NCBI RefSeq assembly: GCF_028473665.1
Contig: NZ_CP098774.1
Coordinates: forward strand, 3,996,501-4,060,500
DNA: 64,000 nucleotides
Direction of reading: 5' to 3'
From: Sphingomonas sp. QA11
GTDB lineage: Bacteria; Pseudomonadota; Alphaproteobacteria; Sphingomonadales; Sphingomonadaceae
The notes under the pieces were generated by a model. It made no database searches. It saw only the letters and a program-made list of their open reading frames with translations, and had not been told where the DNA came from. The position numbers were made by a program, and so were the translations under genes. This document shows, piece after piece, positions 50,124 through 58,296 of the stretch. Numbering within the stretch: the stretch's first letter is position 1; each line of letters opens with the position of its first letter.

Positions 50124-51140
50124 ATGCGCCAGAAGAGCAACCGTCGCGCGCGCGGCAAGCCCCGGACGGACCGGACCAGCGCCAGCGAACCGCGCGCCAG
50201 CCTCTATGATGAGGTCACCCACCGCATCGTCGCCGAACTGGAAGCGGGCCGGTTTCCATGGGTCCAGCCATGGGCAAGGAGCGGCGGCACCGGACCCTGC
50301 CTGCCGCGCAACGCGCTCACCGCCCGCTCCTATTCCGGGGTGAACGTCCTGATCCTGTGGGGGGCGGTGATCGAGCATGGGTGGCCGTCGCAAAGCTGGC
50401 TGACCTTCAAACAGGCGCTGGAGGCCGGGGGCTGCGTCCGCAAGGGCGAGCAGGGCACCACTGTGGTCTATGCCGATCGGTTCGTCCCCAAGGAGGTGGA
50501 CAAGGTGGGGCTCCGGGGGAGCGCCGCTCCGGCGAACGAGGGCGAACCACCCGAGGCGAAGTCCATTCCCTTTCTCAAGCGCTTCACCGTGTTCAATGTA
50601 GCGCAGTGCGAGGGGTTGCGCGAAGGCCTCGGCGCCGATCCCGCGCCGCTCCCTGAACGGGAGATCGTGCCCGTTGCGGAAAACGTGATCGCCGCGAGCG
50701 GGGTGGATTTCCGCATTGGCGGTGACAAGGCTTTCTATGTGCCGAGCCTCGATTTCGTGCAGGTCCCGCCGCAGCCCGCCTTTTTCGACCAGATCAACTA
50801 TTACCGCACCGCGCTGCACGAACTGTGTCACGCCACCGGCCATGGTTCGCGGCTCGACCGCAAGCTGACCACCGGTTTCGGCACGAGGGATTATGCCCGG
50901 GAGGAATTGTGCGCGGAAATGGGATCGGCCTTTCTCTGCGCCGCGCTCGGTATCGTGCCGACCGTCCGCCACGCCGATTATCTCGCCGTATGGCTGGAGG
51001 TGCTGCGCGAGGATAGCCGGGCGATCTTCCGCGCCGCCAGCGCGGCCTCCAAGGCCGCCGACTGGCTGCTGACCCGCCACGCGGCGGCGCAGGGCGAGGC
51101 GATCCAAGCGGCCTCAGGCGAATGGAGGACGGCGGCATGA
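50124..51140 (+). CDS. ArdC-like antirestriction protein with zincin-like peptidase domain
   Basis: 338 residues. The N-terminal ArdC domain (about 22-165) starts SLYDEVTHRIVAELEAGRFP and contains RNALTARSYSGVNVLILWGA and KGEQGTTVVYADRF. The C-terminal zincin-like domain has HELCHATGHGSRLDR (an HExxH metal motif) and REELCAEMGSAFLCAALGI with the third ligand. ArdC proteins protect incoming single-stranded DNA from restriction during conjugation. GCAGGAGG precedes the ATG at 50124. It overlaps the DUF2958 gene (ATGA), as in many conjugative elements. Confidence 0.92.
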   Translation: MRQKSNRRARGKPRTDRTSASEPRASLYDEVTHRIVAELEAGRFPWVQPWARSGGTGPCLPRNALTARSYSGVNVLILWGAVIEHGWPSQSWLTFKQALEAGGCVRKGEQGTTVVYADRFVPKEVDKVGLRGSAAPANEGEPPEAKSIPFLKRFTVFNVAQCEGLREGLGADPAPLPEREIVPVAENVIAASGVDFRIGGDKAFYVPSLDFVQVPPQPAFFDQINYYRTALHELCHATGHGSRLDRKLTTGFGTRDYAREELCAEMGSAFLCAALGIVPTVRHADYLAVWLEVLREDSRAIFRAASAASKAADWLLTRHAAAQGEAIQAASGEWRTAA

Positions 51141-51538
51141 TCCTGCTCACCCCCGAGCTTCGCGCCGCGCTGCGCGCGAACGCGGATCGTTCCGCCTCCG
51201 GCGATCATGATCCCTGCCCCGTTCTCAAGCTGTTCAACCCGCTTGGCGCGGGGACATGGCTCGCGACCGAGCTTTACGACGATGACGACACCTTGTTCGG
51301 CCTTGCCGACCTTGGGTTCGGCTGCCCCGAACTTGGCTGTTTCAGCCTGTCGGAGATCGCCGCCGTCCGGTTGCCGTTCGGCATGGCGATCGAACGCGAC
51401 CTCCTTTTCTCGACCAGCCACCGGCTGTCGACATGGACCGAGGCGGCGCGGCGTGCCGGGTCGATCCTCTGGGCCGAAACCCTGTTGCGCCGGGCCGCCC
51501 GGCGCACCGGCGACGAGCTTCCATCGCAGGATGGATGA
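51137..51538 (+). CDS. DUF2958 protein
   Basis: 133 residues. It begins MILLTPELRAALRANADRSA and continues DPCPVLKLFNPLGAGTWLAT, then LFGLADLGFGCPELGCFSLS, the core of DUF2958, a family found almost only on plasmids and conjugative islands next to ArdC. Function unknown. Start overlaps the ardC stop by ATGA, so translation is coupled. Confidence 0.9.
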   Translation: MILLTPELRAALRANADRSASGDHDPCPVLKLFNPLGAGTWLATELYDDDDTLFGLADLGFGCPELGCFSLSEIAAVRLPFGMAIERDLLFSTSHRLSTWTEAARRAGSILWAETLLRRAARRTGDELPSQDG

Positions 51539-51624
51539 CGCGGGCGGCGCGTTTCGCCGCCATCACACGCCGGTCCGCCATCCCGGAAAAGAGCGACGGA
51601 CCGGCACTCACAAGGAGTGATGAC

Positions 51625-53382
51625 ATGAAACTCGACTTCATCGATCTTGGCAAGCTGTCGGTATCGCCCGCCAATATGCGGCACGGCCGCAAGGCGCCCG
51701 ACATCGGCGATATCCTGCCCTCCGTCCGCGCGCGCGGCGTGCTGGTGCCGGTGCTGGTCCGTCCCAATAGCGGCACCGCCAGTTTCGAGATCGTCGCGGG
51801 GCGGCGGCGCTTCCACGCCGCGCAGGCGATCGCCGCCGAAACCGGTACCGCCGATCCGCTCCCGTGCGCGATCCTTACCGATAGCGACGATGCCGCCGCC
51901 ATCGAGGCGTCGCTGATCGAGAATCTCGCCCGGCTCGACCCCGACGAGGTGACCCAATGGGAGACTTTCACCCGGCTGGTGCGGGGAGGGCGCGGCGCCG
52001 ACGACATCGCCGCCATCTTCGGCCTGCCCGACCTCACCGTGCGCCGTATCCTCGCGCTCGGCAATCTCCTGCCCCGCATTCGCGCGCTCTATGGGTCGGA
52101 GAAGATCGACCGCATCACCGTCCGCCACCTCACTTTGGCGAGCAAGAGCCAGCAAAAAGCGTGGCTGGCGCTGCACGACGACCCCGACAGCTATGTGCCG
52201 ACCGGTCATCAGGTGAAGGCATGGCTGTTCGGCGGGCAGTCGATCCCGGCCCGGTTCGCGCTATTCGACCTCGATGGCTTCAAGGGCGCGACCGTCGCCG
52301 ACCTGTTCGGCGATGATCTTTATTTCACCGATACCGACGCCTTTTGGGATGCGCAGAACGCCGCCATCGCGGCGCGCAAGACTGGCTATCTCGACGCCGG
52401 ATGGAGCGATGTCATCATCGTACCGCCGTCCGAGCATTTCCATGCGTGGGAATATGAGAAGGCGGGCAAGCGCAAGGCCGGGCGCGTCTATATCGATGTC
52501 CGTTCGAACGGCGAGGTCACCTTCCACGAAGGCTATCTCTCCGCCAAGGAAGCGCGCCGCGCCGCCAGCGGCGGCACCGCCGAGCCGACGAAAGTCGCGC
52601 GGCCGGAGGTCACATCGACGATGCAGACCTATCTCGACCTGCACCGTCACGCCGCCGTCCGCGCCGCCCTGCTCGGCCATCCCGGCGTCGCGCTGCGCCT
52701 GATGGTCGCCCATGCCATCGGCGGGTCTTATCTGTGGCGGGTGTCGCCCGAACCGCAGACGACCCGCAACGACGCGGTACGCGAGAGTATCGAAACCTGT
52801 CGCGGCGAGACGGTGTTCGACGAGCGCCGCCGCGCCGTGCTGGCCGTGCTCGACTTCTCGGCGGAAGAACCGACCGTGAGCGGCGGCAATGGCGACGATT
52901 ACGGCGTGGTGGGCATCTTCCTGCGGCTGATCGACCTGCCCGACCCGGTGATCATGGAGATCATCACGGTCATCATGGGTGAGACGCTGGCCAGCGGCAG
53001 CGCTGCCGTCGCGGCGGTGGGCGTGCAGATCGATATAGACATGGCCGACTGGTGGCAGGCCGATGCGGCGTTCTTCGAGCTGATCCGCGACAAGGAAGTT
53101 CTGGGCCGACTCGTCGCCGAGGTGGCGGGCGAGACGGTCGCCACCGCCAATACGGGCGAGAAGACCAAGACCTTGAAAGCAATCGTGCGCGCGCATCTGG
53201 ACGGCGCGGACGGACGAACCAAGGTCGAGCGCTGGGTGCCGAAATGGCTGGCCTTCCCGGCATCCGCCTACACAGCGCGCGGCGGAGTCGGCACCGTCGC
53301 CGCCCATGCGACCGTCGAGGCGGCACGGACCCCCGAGCCGGACCCCGATGCCGGGCAGGAGCCGTTCGCAGAGGCGGCGTGA
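51625..53382 (+). CDS. ParB/RepB/Spo0J-family protein, long form
   Basis: 585 residues, about twice a chromosomal ParB. N-terminal ParB nuclease-like domain: LGKLSVSPANMRHGRKAP, VPVLVRPNSGTASFEIVAGR with RRRFHAA, and ASLIENLARLDPDEVTQWET. A helix-turn-helix follows (DDIAAIFGLPDLTVRRILAL). The C-terminal 380 residues are a large extension with no recognised domain. This long type is typical of conjugative plasmids and islands in sphingomonads, with roles in partition or regulation. AAGGAG precedes the ATG at 51625. Two strong hairpins follow its stop. Confidence 0.92.
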   Translation: MKLDFIDLGKLSVSPANMRHGRKAPDIGDILPSVRARGVLVPVLVRPNSGTASFEIVAGRRRFHAAQAIAAETGTADPLPCAILTDSDDAAAIEASLIENLARLDPDEVTQWETFTRLVRGGRGADDIAAIFGLPDLTVRRILALGNLLPRIRALYGSEKIDRITVRHLTLASKSQQKAWLALHDDPDSYVPTGHQVKAWLFGGQSIPARFALFDLDGFKGATVADLFGDDLYFTDTDAFWDAQNAAIAARKTGYLDAGWSDVIIVPPSEHFHAWEYEKAGKRKAGRVYIDVRSNGEVTFHEGYLSAKEARRAASGGTAEPTKVARPEVTSTMQTYLDLHRHAAVRAALLGHPGVALRLMVAHAIGGSYLWRVSPEPQTTRNDAVRESIETCRGETVFDERRRAVLAVLDFSAEEPTVSGGNGDDYGVVGIFLRLIDLPDPVIMEIITVIMGETLASGSAAVAAVGVQIDIDMADWWQADAAFFELIRDKEVLGRLVAEVAGETVATANTGEKTKTLKAIVRAHLDGADGRTKVERWVPKWLAFPASAYTARGGVGTVAAHATVEAARTPEPDPDAGQEPFAEAA

Positions 53383-53388
53383 CGGTCG

Positions 53389-53475
53389 GCGGGCGGGCTT
53401 CGGCCCGCCCGCTTTCGGACCTGCGAAAATCCGGCCGCGCGCCGCCGCCGTCCCGGCGGCGGCGCGCGGTTTCCT
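53389..53475 (+). terminator. Double hairpin terminator after parB
   Basis: Hairpin 1: GCGGGCGGGC-TTCG-GCCCGCCCGC (53389-53412), a 10-pair stem with a UUCG tetraloop. Hairpin 2: a 16-pair perfect stem at 53435-53450 and 53454-53469 with a three-base loop, followed by TTTCCTCTCTTTTT. The second is a textbook rho-independent terminator for the parB transcript. Confidence 0.88.
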
Positions 53476-53482
53476 CTCTTTT

Positions 53483-53695
53483 TCAGCGCAGGCCGTTGTC
53501 GATCGGGAGCGGCAATTGTCCATCGTGATAGGCAGATGGTGGCGCCAGCCGCGCGCTGATCCACCCGGCGAGAGCATCGACGGCGCGAAGTTGCTCGCGC
53601 GCAGTTCCGACCGTCAGGCCCTGGCGATAGGCCAGTGGCGAATTCTCGATGGCACGGGCAACCGCGTCGAGCGAATCGGAGTCGAGTCGGGTCAT
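53483..53695 (-). CDS. Small DUF6771-like hypothetical protein
   Basis: 70 residues: MTRLDSDSLDAVARAIENSP, LAYRQGLTVGTAREQLRAVD, ALAGWISARL. The pattern (acidic start, ENSPxxxRxGLTV, helix with LAxWISxRL) resembles DUF6771 small proteins on sphingomonad mobile elements. It converges on parB beyond the double terminator. The frame is open further upstream, but the sequence there looks non-coding. Confidence 0.6.
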   Translation of the reverse strand: MTRLDSDSLDAVARAIENSPLAYRQGLTVGTAREQLRAVDALAGWISARLAPPSAYHDGQLPLPIDNGLR

Positions 53696-54095
53696 GGCGC
53701 ATTGGAACAAATAAAGAACGCATTTGCATGAGGCTGCATGGCGACGCCGCATGCCATCGATATGGTTCGCGTCATGCTGATGTGCATGCGCGTCTATCCC
53801 GTCCTCAAACCCCAATATGGGCTGCTGGCGATCTGCAAGCGTCGACTCAGGATCGCGACAATCAACCACCCCTTCGAGATGATCGCGGTGCAGCGAGAGC
53901 GGCATCGCCGGAAATATCTCGGTAGCTTGTTGCCGCCAGGGCTGTTTGCTATTGCTCCGGCAAGGCACGGCCCGTGCCTCCCCCCACCTCCGGGGAAGCA
54001 TATGACATGCCGGGCGTCCTGTTTTTCGAACCATCCCGTTCGAGCATGCGCATAAGGTGGGATTGCGAACATCGCTCGAAAAGAGGAGGTTCTCA
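53696..54095. other. Non-coding gap before the DnaB-like gene
   Basis: 400 bases. No reading frame convinced me. A hairpin AGGCACGG-C-CCGTGCCT lies at 53963-53979. AAGAGGAGGT just before 54096 is the ribosome site of the next gene. The lower GC content than the parB gene suggests a promoter region for the downstream ATPase. Confidence 0.4.
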
Positions 54096-54809
54096 ATGAA
54101 GCTATCTGCTCCAATTTTTCGGCTGAAGCGTCAGGCCAAGTTGCTTGCGCGCGAGTCCGACGTTCCGCTTCACACAGCCCTTGATCGGTTGGCCCGACAT
54201 GAGGGCTTTCATGCCTGGAGTCATCTCGCGGCATCCGCATCCGACCATAAGCCGGCACATGAGATGCTGGCGCGGCTCAGTCCGGGTGATCTGGTGCTGC
54301 TGGGCGCGCGGCCCGGACATGGCAAAACGCTCATGGGCCTCGAACTGGCTATCGAGGCCGTCCGGACCGATCGACCGGCCTTTTTCTTCACCCTCGAAGA
54401 CACTGAAGGCCTCGTGTTCGATCGTCTTCAGATGCTTGGTACTGACAGGAAAATGGTCGAGGACAAGCTGACCGTCGATACATCCGACGATATCTGCGCC
54501 GACCACATAATCGACCGGATCGGCCATGGGAGTCCTGGCGTCCTAGCGATCATCGACTATCTTCAGCTGCTGGACCAGCGACGCCGTAATCCGGAACTCG
54601 ATGTCCAGATAAGAGCGCTGAGGACGTTCGCGAGCGCGACAGGATCGATCATAGTGGTGCTGGCACAGATCGATCGGGCCTTCGAAACGACAGGTAGGAA
54701 CATCCCGGGACTGGAGGATATCCGCTTGCCCAACCCTCTCGACATCAGCCTTTTCACAAAGGCCTGCTTCATGCACGGCGGTGAAGCTCATCTTGAGAAA
54801 ATAGACTGA
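54096..54809 (+). CDS. DnaB/RecA-like ATPase with a small N-terminal domain
   Basis: 237 residues. Residues 1-45 (APIFRLKRQAKLLARESDVP and HTALDRLARHEGFHAWSHLA) resemble the short helical domain labelled Glyoxalase_8 that sits on various mobile-element proteins. The rest is a RecA-fold ATPase of the DnaB helicase type: Walker A GARPGHGKT at about 72-80, RPAFFFTLEDTEGLVFDR, and Walker B VLAIIDYLQLLDQ. It is shorter than DnaB and lacks the N-terminal primase-binding domain. AAGAGGAGGT precedes the ATG. The function is unknown; helicase loading or gene control for the element are possible. Confidence 0.82.
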   Translation: MKLSAPIFRLKRQAKLLARESDVPLHTALDRLARHEGFHAWSHLAASASDHKPAHEMLARLSPGDLVLLGARPGHGKTLMGLELAIEAVRTDRPAFFFTLEDTEGLVFDRLQMLGTDRKMVEDKLTVDTSDDICADHIIDRIGHGSPGVLAIIDYLQLLDQRRRNPELDVQIRALRTFASATGSIIVVLAQIDRAFETTGRNIPGLEDIRLPNPLDISLFTKACFMHGGEAHLEKID

Positions 54810-54884
54810 GGCCTTGGATGTAGAGGCCCGCGGCGCTTCGCCCTGTGGCGGGGAGCCGCGGGTGCCGCGGTCATCGCGACCAAA

Positions 54885-55097
54885 TCAGGGCGTGCTCGCT
54901 CGCGCATCTGACGGGTCGCGGTGCGTTTCGGAGGCGTCGATCCCCGCCATCCTGATCCGCTCACCGCTTTCCAGCCGGAACGTATCGCCCTCCGTCACCC
55001 AGCCCACGTGGCTCGAACCTCCATCGTCGGCAGCGCCGGCGGGCATCATCATCAGTGCCGCGACACCAAAAGCGACGATCGAGAAGACACGCAGCAT
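54885..55097 (-). pseudogene. Thermonuclease-like (SNase) N-terminal fragment
   Basis: 70 codons: signal peptide FSIVAFGVAALMMMPAGA, then WVTEGDTFRLESGERIRMAG and IDASETHRDPSDA. This is the first part of the SNase domain (normally DGDTFR and GIDAPETH with catalytic Arg/Asp). The frame ends after about 15 more residues of unrelated sequence. The catalytic core after beta strand 3 is gone, so it is a broken nuclease. Its deletion point is near 54,920. Confidence 0.75.
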
Positions 55098-55412
55098 GGC
55101 AGAGATTATCGCCGTGCAGGATGCCGGCTGTCGAGCGTTCACCACTCTGGTGCGAACCTCCAGGCTTTCGACTGCCGCCCTGAACGGACCTCTCTCTCGG
55201 CGGGTCTGGCGGGGTCCGCCGGTCCCGCAACGGCGTCGCCGATCTTCTTCCCCGGCTCGGGTATCCCTCGCCTTCCTCGCGAGGCAAGAAGCCCGGCTTT
55301 GGCCGTCCTCCGCTTCGCTGCGGCCTGCGGTGCGGGACCGTCCTCCACCCGCCTGATCGACCGCCTGTCGAGGCCGCATCGGGCGGCATCGCATCACTTG
55401 AAGGAGGTTATC
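55098..55412. other. Gap between the SNase fragment and the DUF736 gene
   Basis: About 315 bases with no coding sequence that I would support. Position 55404-55410 has AAGGAGG, the ribosome site of the DUF736 gene. I see no repeats or hairpins of note. Confidence 0.4.
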
Positions 55413-55712
55413 ATGGCACAGATTGGCAGCTTCACCCGCGGCGACAACGGCATCTACACCGGCGAAATCCGCACCCTGACACTCCGCGTCAAGGCGACGA
55501 TCCGCCCTTGCGAGCGCGACAACGAGAAGTCGCCCGACCACCGCGTCAGCGCCGGCGGCACCGAGTTCGGGGCGGCCTGGACCAAGGCGGCGCGCGAGAC
55601 CGGCGCTGAATATCTGAGCCTCAAGCTCGACGACCCGTCGTTCCCGGCACCGATCTACGCGACCCTCAGCCAGGGCGATGACGGCGAGCACAAGCTCATC
55701 TGGTCGCGCTGA
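55413..55712 (+). CDS. DUF736 family protein
   Basis: 99 residues. Start MAQIGSFTRGDNGIYTGEIR, then PDHRVSAGGTEFGAAWTKAA and YLSLKLDDPSFPAPIYATLS: the whole DUF736 domain. These proteins are a hallmark of conjugative plasmids and islands in alphaproteobacteria, and some affect conjugation gene control. TGAAGGAGG precedes the ATG. A long GC hairpin follows the stop. Confidence 0.92.
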   Translation: MAQIGSFTRGDNGIYTGEIRTLTLRVKATIRPCERDNEKSPDHRVSAGGTEFGAAWTKAARETGAEYLSLKLDDPSFPAPIYATLSQGDDGEHKLIWSR

Positions 55713-56044
55713 ACCGAATGCCCCGCGCGCTCCTGCGCGCGGGGCAGGAGCGGCGCGCCGGATTAGCCATAGCTCGCGAGAGACCTGGCAGGCGGGGGCG
55801 TCTGCTTGTGTCAGCTTACCGTCGCACGGGACCGACAATCCCCTGCCACCCGGCATAACCCACGCCGCTCTTTATGGCGAAGGCGAGCCCCGCGCGCTCC
55901 GGCGCGCGGGGTTTTCAGCGCTTCGGCGGGAAGTGTGTCGAAAACGCGGGTCGCGATTCCGACACTCCCCGTCCGGTGCCCCATCCGTCATTTCCGGTGC
56001 CGGTGACGGCAGATCGCCGTCCTTTTCGGACATGGACAGGCAGC
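55713..56044. terminator. Two GC-rich hairpins in the gap after DUF736
   Basis: Hairpin A: TGCCCCGCGCGC-TCCT-GCGCGCGGGGCA (55719-55746), 12 pairs, no T run. Hairpin B: CCCCGCGCGC-TCCG-GCGCGCGGGG (55888-55911), 10 pairs, followed by TTTT, a terminator form. Both share the core CCCCGCGCGC. The remaining 330 bases hold no gene that I can support. Confidence 0.7.
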
Positions 56045-56284
56045 ATGGACAGCGACGACGACATTTCCCGCGCGACCCGCGCCAAACGCGGCTCCCCCTA
56101 TCTCAATACCGATCAGGCGGCGGCCTATCTGAAGTTCTCCAGTCGCCTGCTGAAGCGGCTGCGGCGCGCTGGAAAAGGCCCGGCATTTCGGCGCCACAGC
56201 CGCTTCGTCCAATATCATATCGACGATCTCGACGCCTGGTCGAAGGCCCAGTCGAACGGAGGCAACGACCATGACCCGGCGTGA
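56045..56284 (+). CDS. Helix-turn-helix protein (MerR-like/HTH_17)
   Basis: 79 residues. The HTH is YLNTDQAAAYLKFSSRLLKR followed by RRAGKGPAFRRHSRFVQYHI, the HTH_17 excisionase-like fold with the arginine-rich wing. Such proteins control genes or excision on mobile elements. Its 3' end overlaps the traF start by 14 bases. It is at the head of the traF/transglycosylase cluster. Confidence 0.85.
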   Translation: MDSDDDISRATRAKRGSPYLNTDQAAAYLKFSSRLLKRLRRAGKGPAFRRHSRFVQYHIDDLDAWSKAQSNGGNDHDPA

Positions 56285-56855
56285 CAAAAGCGGGACGGGG
56301 ACGCCGCTGCTGGACTGGGGCGAGCAGCTTCGCGCCGGCAAGCAGCGGCGCCGAATCGTCGGTCGCCGTATCGCGATCACCGGCGTCGGCATCTCCCTCC
56401 TCGGGCTGACGATGGCGTTTCCGCCGGCCCCCCGGCTGGTCTGGAATGCCAGCGCCAGCGCGCCGATCGGTCTCTATGCCGTGATCCCCGGAGCGCCCGT
56501 CGATGCCGGCGACATGGTCATCGCGCGCGTGCCGGATCCGTGGCGGATGATGGCGGCGCAGCGGCGCTACATTCCCGCCAATGTCCCGCTGGTGAAGCGT
56601 GTCGCCGCGATAGCGGGCGACGAGGTCTGTGCCCTCGGCCAGGAAATCTTCGTCAACGGAACATGGGTCGTCGAGCGCCGCGTTGCCGACGCCAGTGGGC
56701 GGCCCATGCCGTGGTGGAGCGGCTGCGTGCGGCTGCGTGGCCGCCAGTTCTTCCTGCTCATGCCGGGCAGTCCGGCGTCCTTCGACGGCCGTTATTTCGG
56801 CGTGACCGACGGCGGATTGGTCGTCGGCAAGGCACGGCTGCTATGGCCGCGCTGA
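56271..56855 (+). CDS. S26-family signal peptidase, conjugal transfer TraF-like
   Basis: 194 residues. Membrane helix at about 32-52 (RIAITGVGISLLGLTMAF). Catalytic serine in ASAPIGLYAV (SxPxG box of the S26 family), and the general-base lysine in VPLVKRVAAIAGDEV. A loop VNGTWVVERRVADASGRPMP and the end MPGSPASFDGRYFG follow TraF. TraF of conjugative systems cyclises or matures the pilin. It overlaps both neighbours, so it belongs to one operon with the HTH and the transglycosylase. Confidence 0.9.
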   Translation: MTRRDKSGTGTPLLDWGEQLRAGKQRRRIVGRRIAITGVGISLLGLTMAFPPAPRLVWNASASAPIGLYAVIPGAPVDAGDMVIARVPDPWRMMAAQRRYIPANVPLVKRVAAIAGDEVCALGQEIFVNGTWVVERRVADASGRPMPWWSGCVRLRGRQFFLLMPGSPASFDGRYFGVTDGGLVVGKARLLWPR

Positions 56856-57451
56856 ACCGTTTACTCCCCGCCATGCTCGTGCTGGCCGCGACTCCCGCCA
56901 AGGCCGATAAGGTCGATCGCTGGCGGCCCATGATCGAGGAGGTGTCGACCCGCTTCGGCATCCCGACCAGCTGGATCGAGCGCGTTATGCGGGCCGAGAG
57001 CCGGGGTTACACCATGCTGAATGGCCGCCCGATCCGAAGTCGTGCCGGAGCGATGGGCCTGATGCAGCTCATGCCCGCGACCTGGACCGACATGCGCGCA
57101 CGCCTCGGACTGGGCAGCAATCCCGACGACCCGCGCGACAATATCTTGGCCGGCACCTTCTTCCTGCGCCTCATGTACGATCGCTTCGGTTATCCGGGAT
57201 TGTTCGGCGCCTATAATGCCGGGCCGGGTGCCTATGCCGCGTATCTGGCGGTTACGAGACGGCTTCCCGGCGAAACATTGGCCTATCTCGGAACGGTCGG
57301 CAGCACGTCATTGTCAACGTCGCCTGTCTCCCCATTGCCGCCGCCGATGACGATGTTTGTCGTTCGCCGGGCCGTGCCATCGGACCAGGCTGCCGCCGGG
57401 GAAGGCGAAGAACAGACGTCGCTGTTCGCGGTCCGGAAGGTGATCCCATGA
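56843..57451 (+). CDS. Lytic transglycosylase (VirB1-like)
   Basis: 202 residues. Signal peptide LNRLLPAMLVLAATPAKAD. SLT domain about 30-150: WIERVMRAESRGYTMLNGRP, with catalytic Glu in RAESRG, then RAGAMGLMQLMPATWTDMRA (GLMQLMPAT) and GAYNAGPGAYAAYLA. These cut peptidoglycan for pilus assembly. The C-terminal tail (about 155-202) is Pro/Val-rich. The ATG at 56843 overlaps the traF stop. Confidence 0.9.
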   Translation: MAALNRLLPAMLVLAATPAKADKVDRWRPMIEEVSTRFGIPTSWIERVMRAESRGYTMLNGRPIRSRAGAMGLMQLMPATWTDMRARLGLGSNPDDPRDNILAGTFFLRLMYDRFGYPGLFGAYNAGPGAYAAYLAVTRRLPGETLAYLGTVGSTSLSTSPVSPLPPPMTMFVVRRAVPSDQAAAGEGEEQTSLFAVRKVIP

Positions 57452-57669
57452 TCGCGGGCGTTGGAGGGGCTCGTCTCGACAGGCCGAGCATGACGGCTGG
57501 CGGAGCGGCTCTCAAGGCCCGTGGGTGCCCCCCAATTTTCTGCGAAAATCGGTTCCCCCCACGTCCGCTTCGCGGCGCTTCGCGATGCTCCGCGGCCCTG
57601 ACAGCCGCTCCGCCACCCGTCTTTTTCACGATGTTCTCGATCAGGAGAACAGAAGTGAAGGAGATGATC

Positions 57670-58026
57670 ATGGGCATGTTTCAACCCATTTCGGTGGCGT
57701 CAGATCGCGTGATGGCGGCGTTGGTTTCGGGACTGGAGATCGAGTTCGGACACGGTGTCGGAGAGGCACTGGCGCACCGGTTTCTGGAGGCCGAAGAGAC
57801 CGAATTCCTCTGGGATGCGCGGGATCAGGAGCGCTGGATCGGCACCTATGAGGGCACGGACGACGACGAAATCGACCTGGATCGGGTGCGGATATTCGGG
57901 CGGCTGGGCGGCAGATGGTTCGTCGCGGTGATGATCGTCGATGGCGATGGAAACCCGCACGGACTGATGGGAAAGCGCGAGTTCGGGCGGCGGAAGCGGG
58001 CTCTGGCGGCATTCGCAGATGCTTGA
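57670..58026 (+). CDS. Small hypothetical protein of the mobile element
   Basis: 118 residues: VMAALVSGLEIEFGHGVGEA, then FLEAEETEFLWDARDQERWI and GRLGGRWFVAVMIVDGDGNP. No domain recognised; acidic and soluble. GAAGGAG six bases before the ATG at 57670 is a strong ribosome site. An upstream non-coding stretch (57452-57669) carries CCCCCCAATTTTCTGCGAAA with an ATTTTC-TGC-GAAAAT palindrome at 57535-57549. It lies between the transglycosylase and the relaxase genes. Confidence 0.7.
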   Translation: MGMFQPISVASDRVMAALVSGLEIEFGHGVGEALAHRFLEAEETEFLWDARDQERWIGTYEGTDDDEIDLDRVRIFGRLGGRWFVAVMIVDGDGNPHGLMGKREFGRRKRALAAFADA

Positions 58027-58145
58027 GGAGTTGCGCATTCTAGGCCGGGATGCGGTGCCGCGTTGGCATCGCGTCCCGGCTTTTTCTTTGAGCCGAAAAT
58101 GGAGAGAGGGGCAGGAAGGAAGGGAAAAGCGAAAGCAAGAGAAAG

Positions 58146-58255
58146 GCAATGCCTCACAGGCATTGCTAAGTGTTTGTCTGCACATCGTTTTCTTGAGAGA
58201 CATGGCGTTCGTCGCGCGAGACATGCTTTTGAAGAATGGCGGAATTCCGCCATTC
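58146..58255. repeat. Candidate origin of transfer: two hairpins upstream of the relaxase
   Basis: GCAATGCC-TCACA-GGCATTGC (58146-58166) is an 8-pair hairpin. GAATGGCGGAATTCCGCCATTC (58234-58255), described by its positions because of its length, is a perfect 22-base palindrome. Both lie in the 270-base gap before the relaxase start at 58297. Relaxase genes are often preceded by oriT with inverted repeats beside the nic site. The cutting site itself cannot be named from sequence. Confidence 0.55.
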
Positions 58256-58296
58256 GTGGCCCGAATTCGCGAGATCGACCGCCGTGGCGATCATCG

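Noticed and set aside
52261..53577. A 438-codon minus-strand frame opposite parB
   Set aside because: ParB is supported by its domain, ribosome site and terminator; the opposite frame is a composition shadow.
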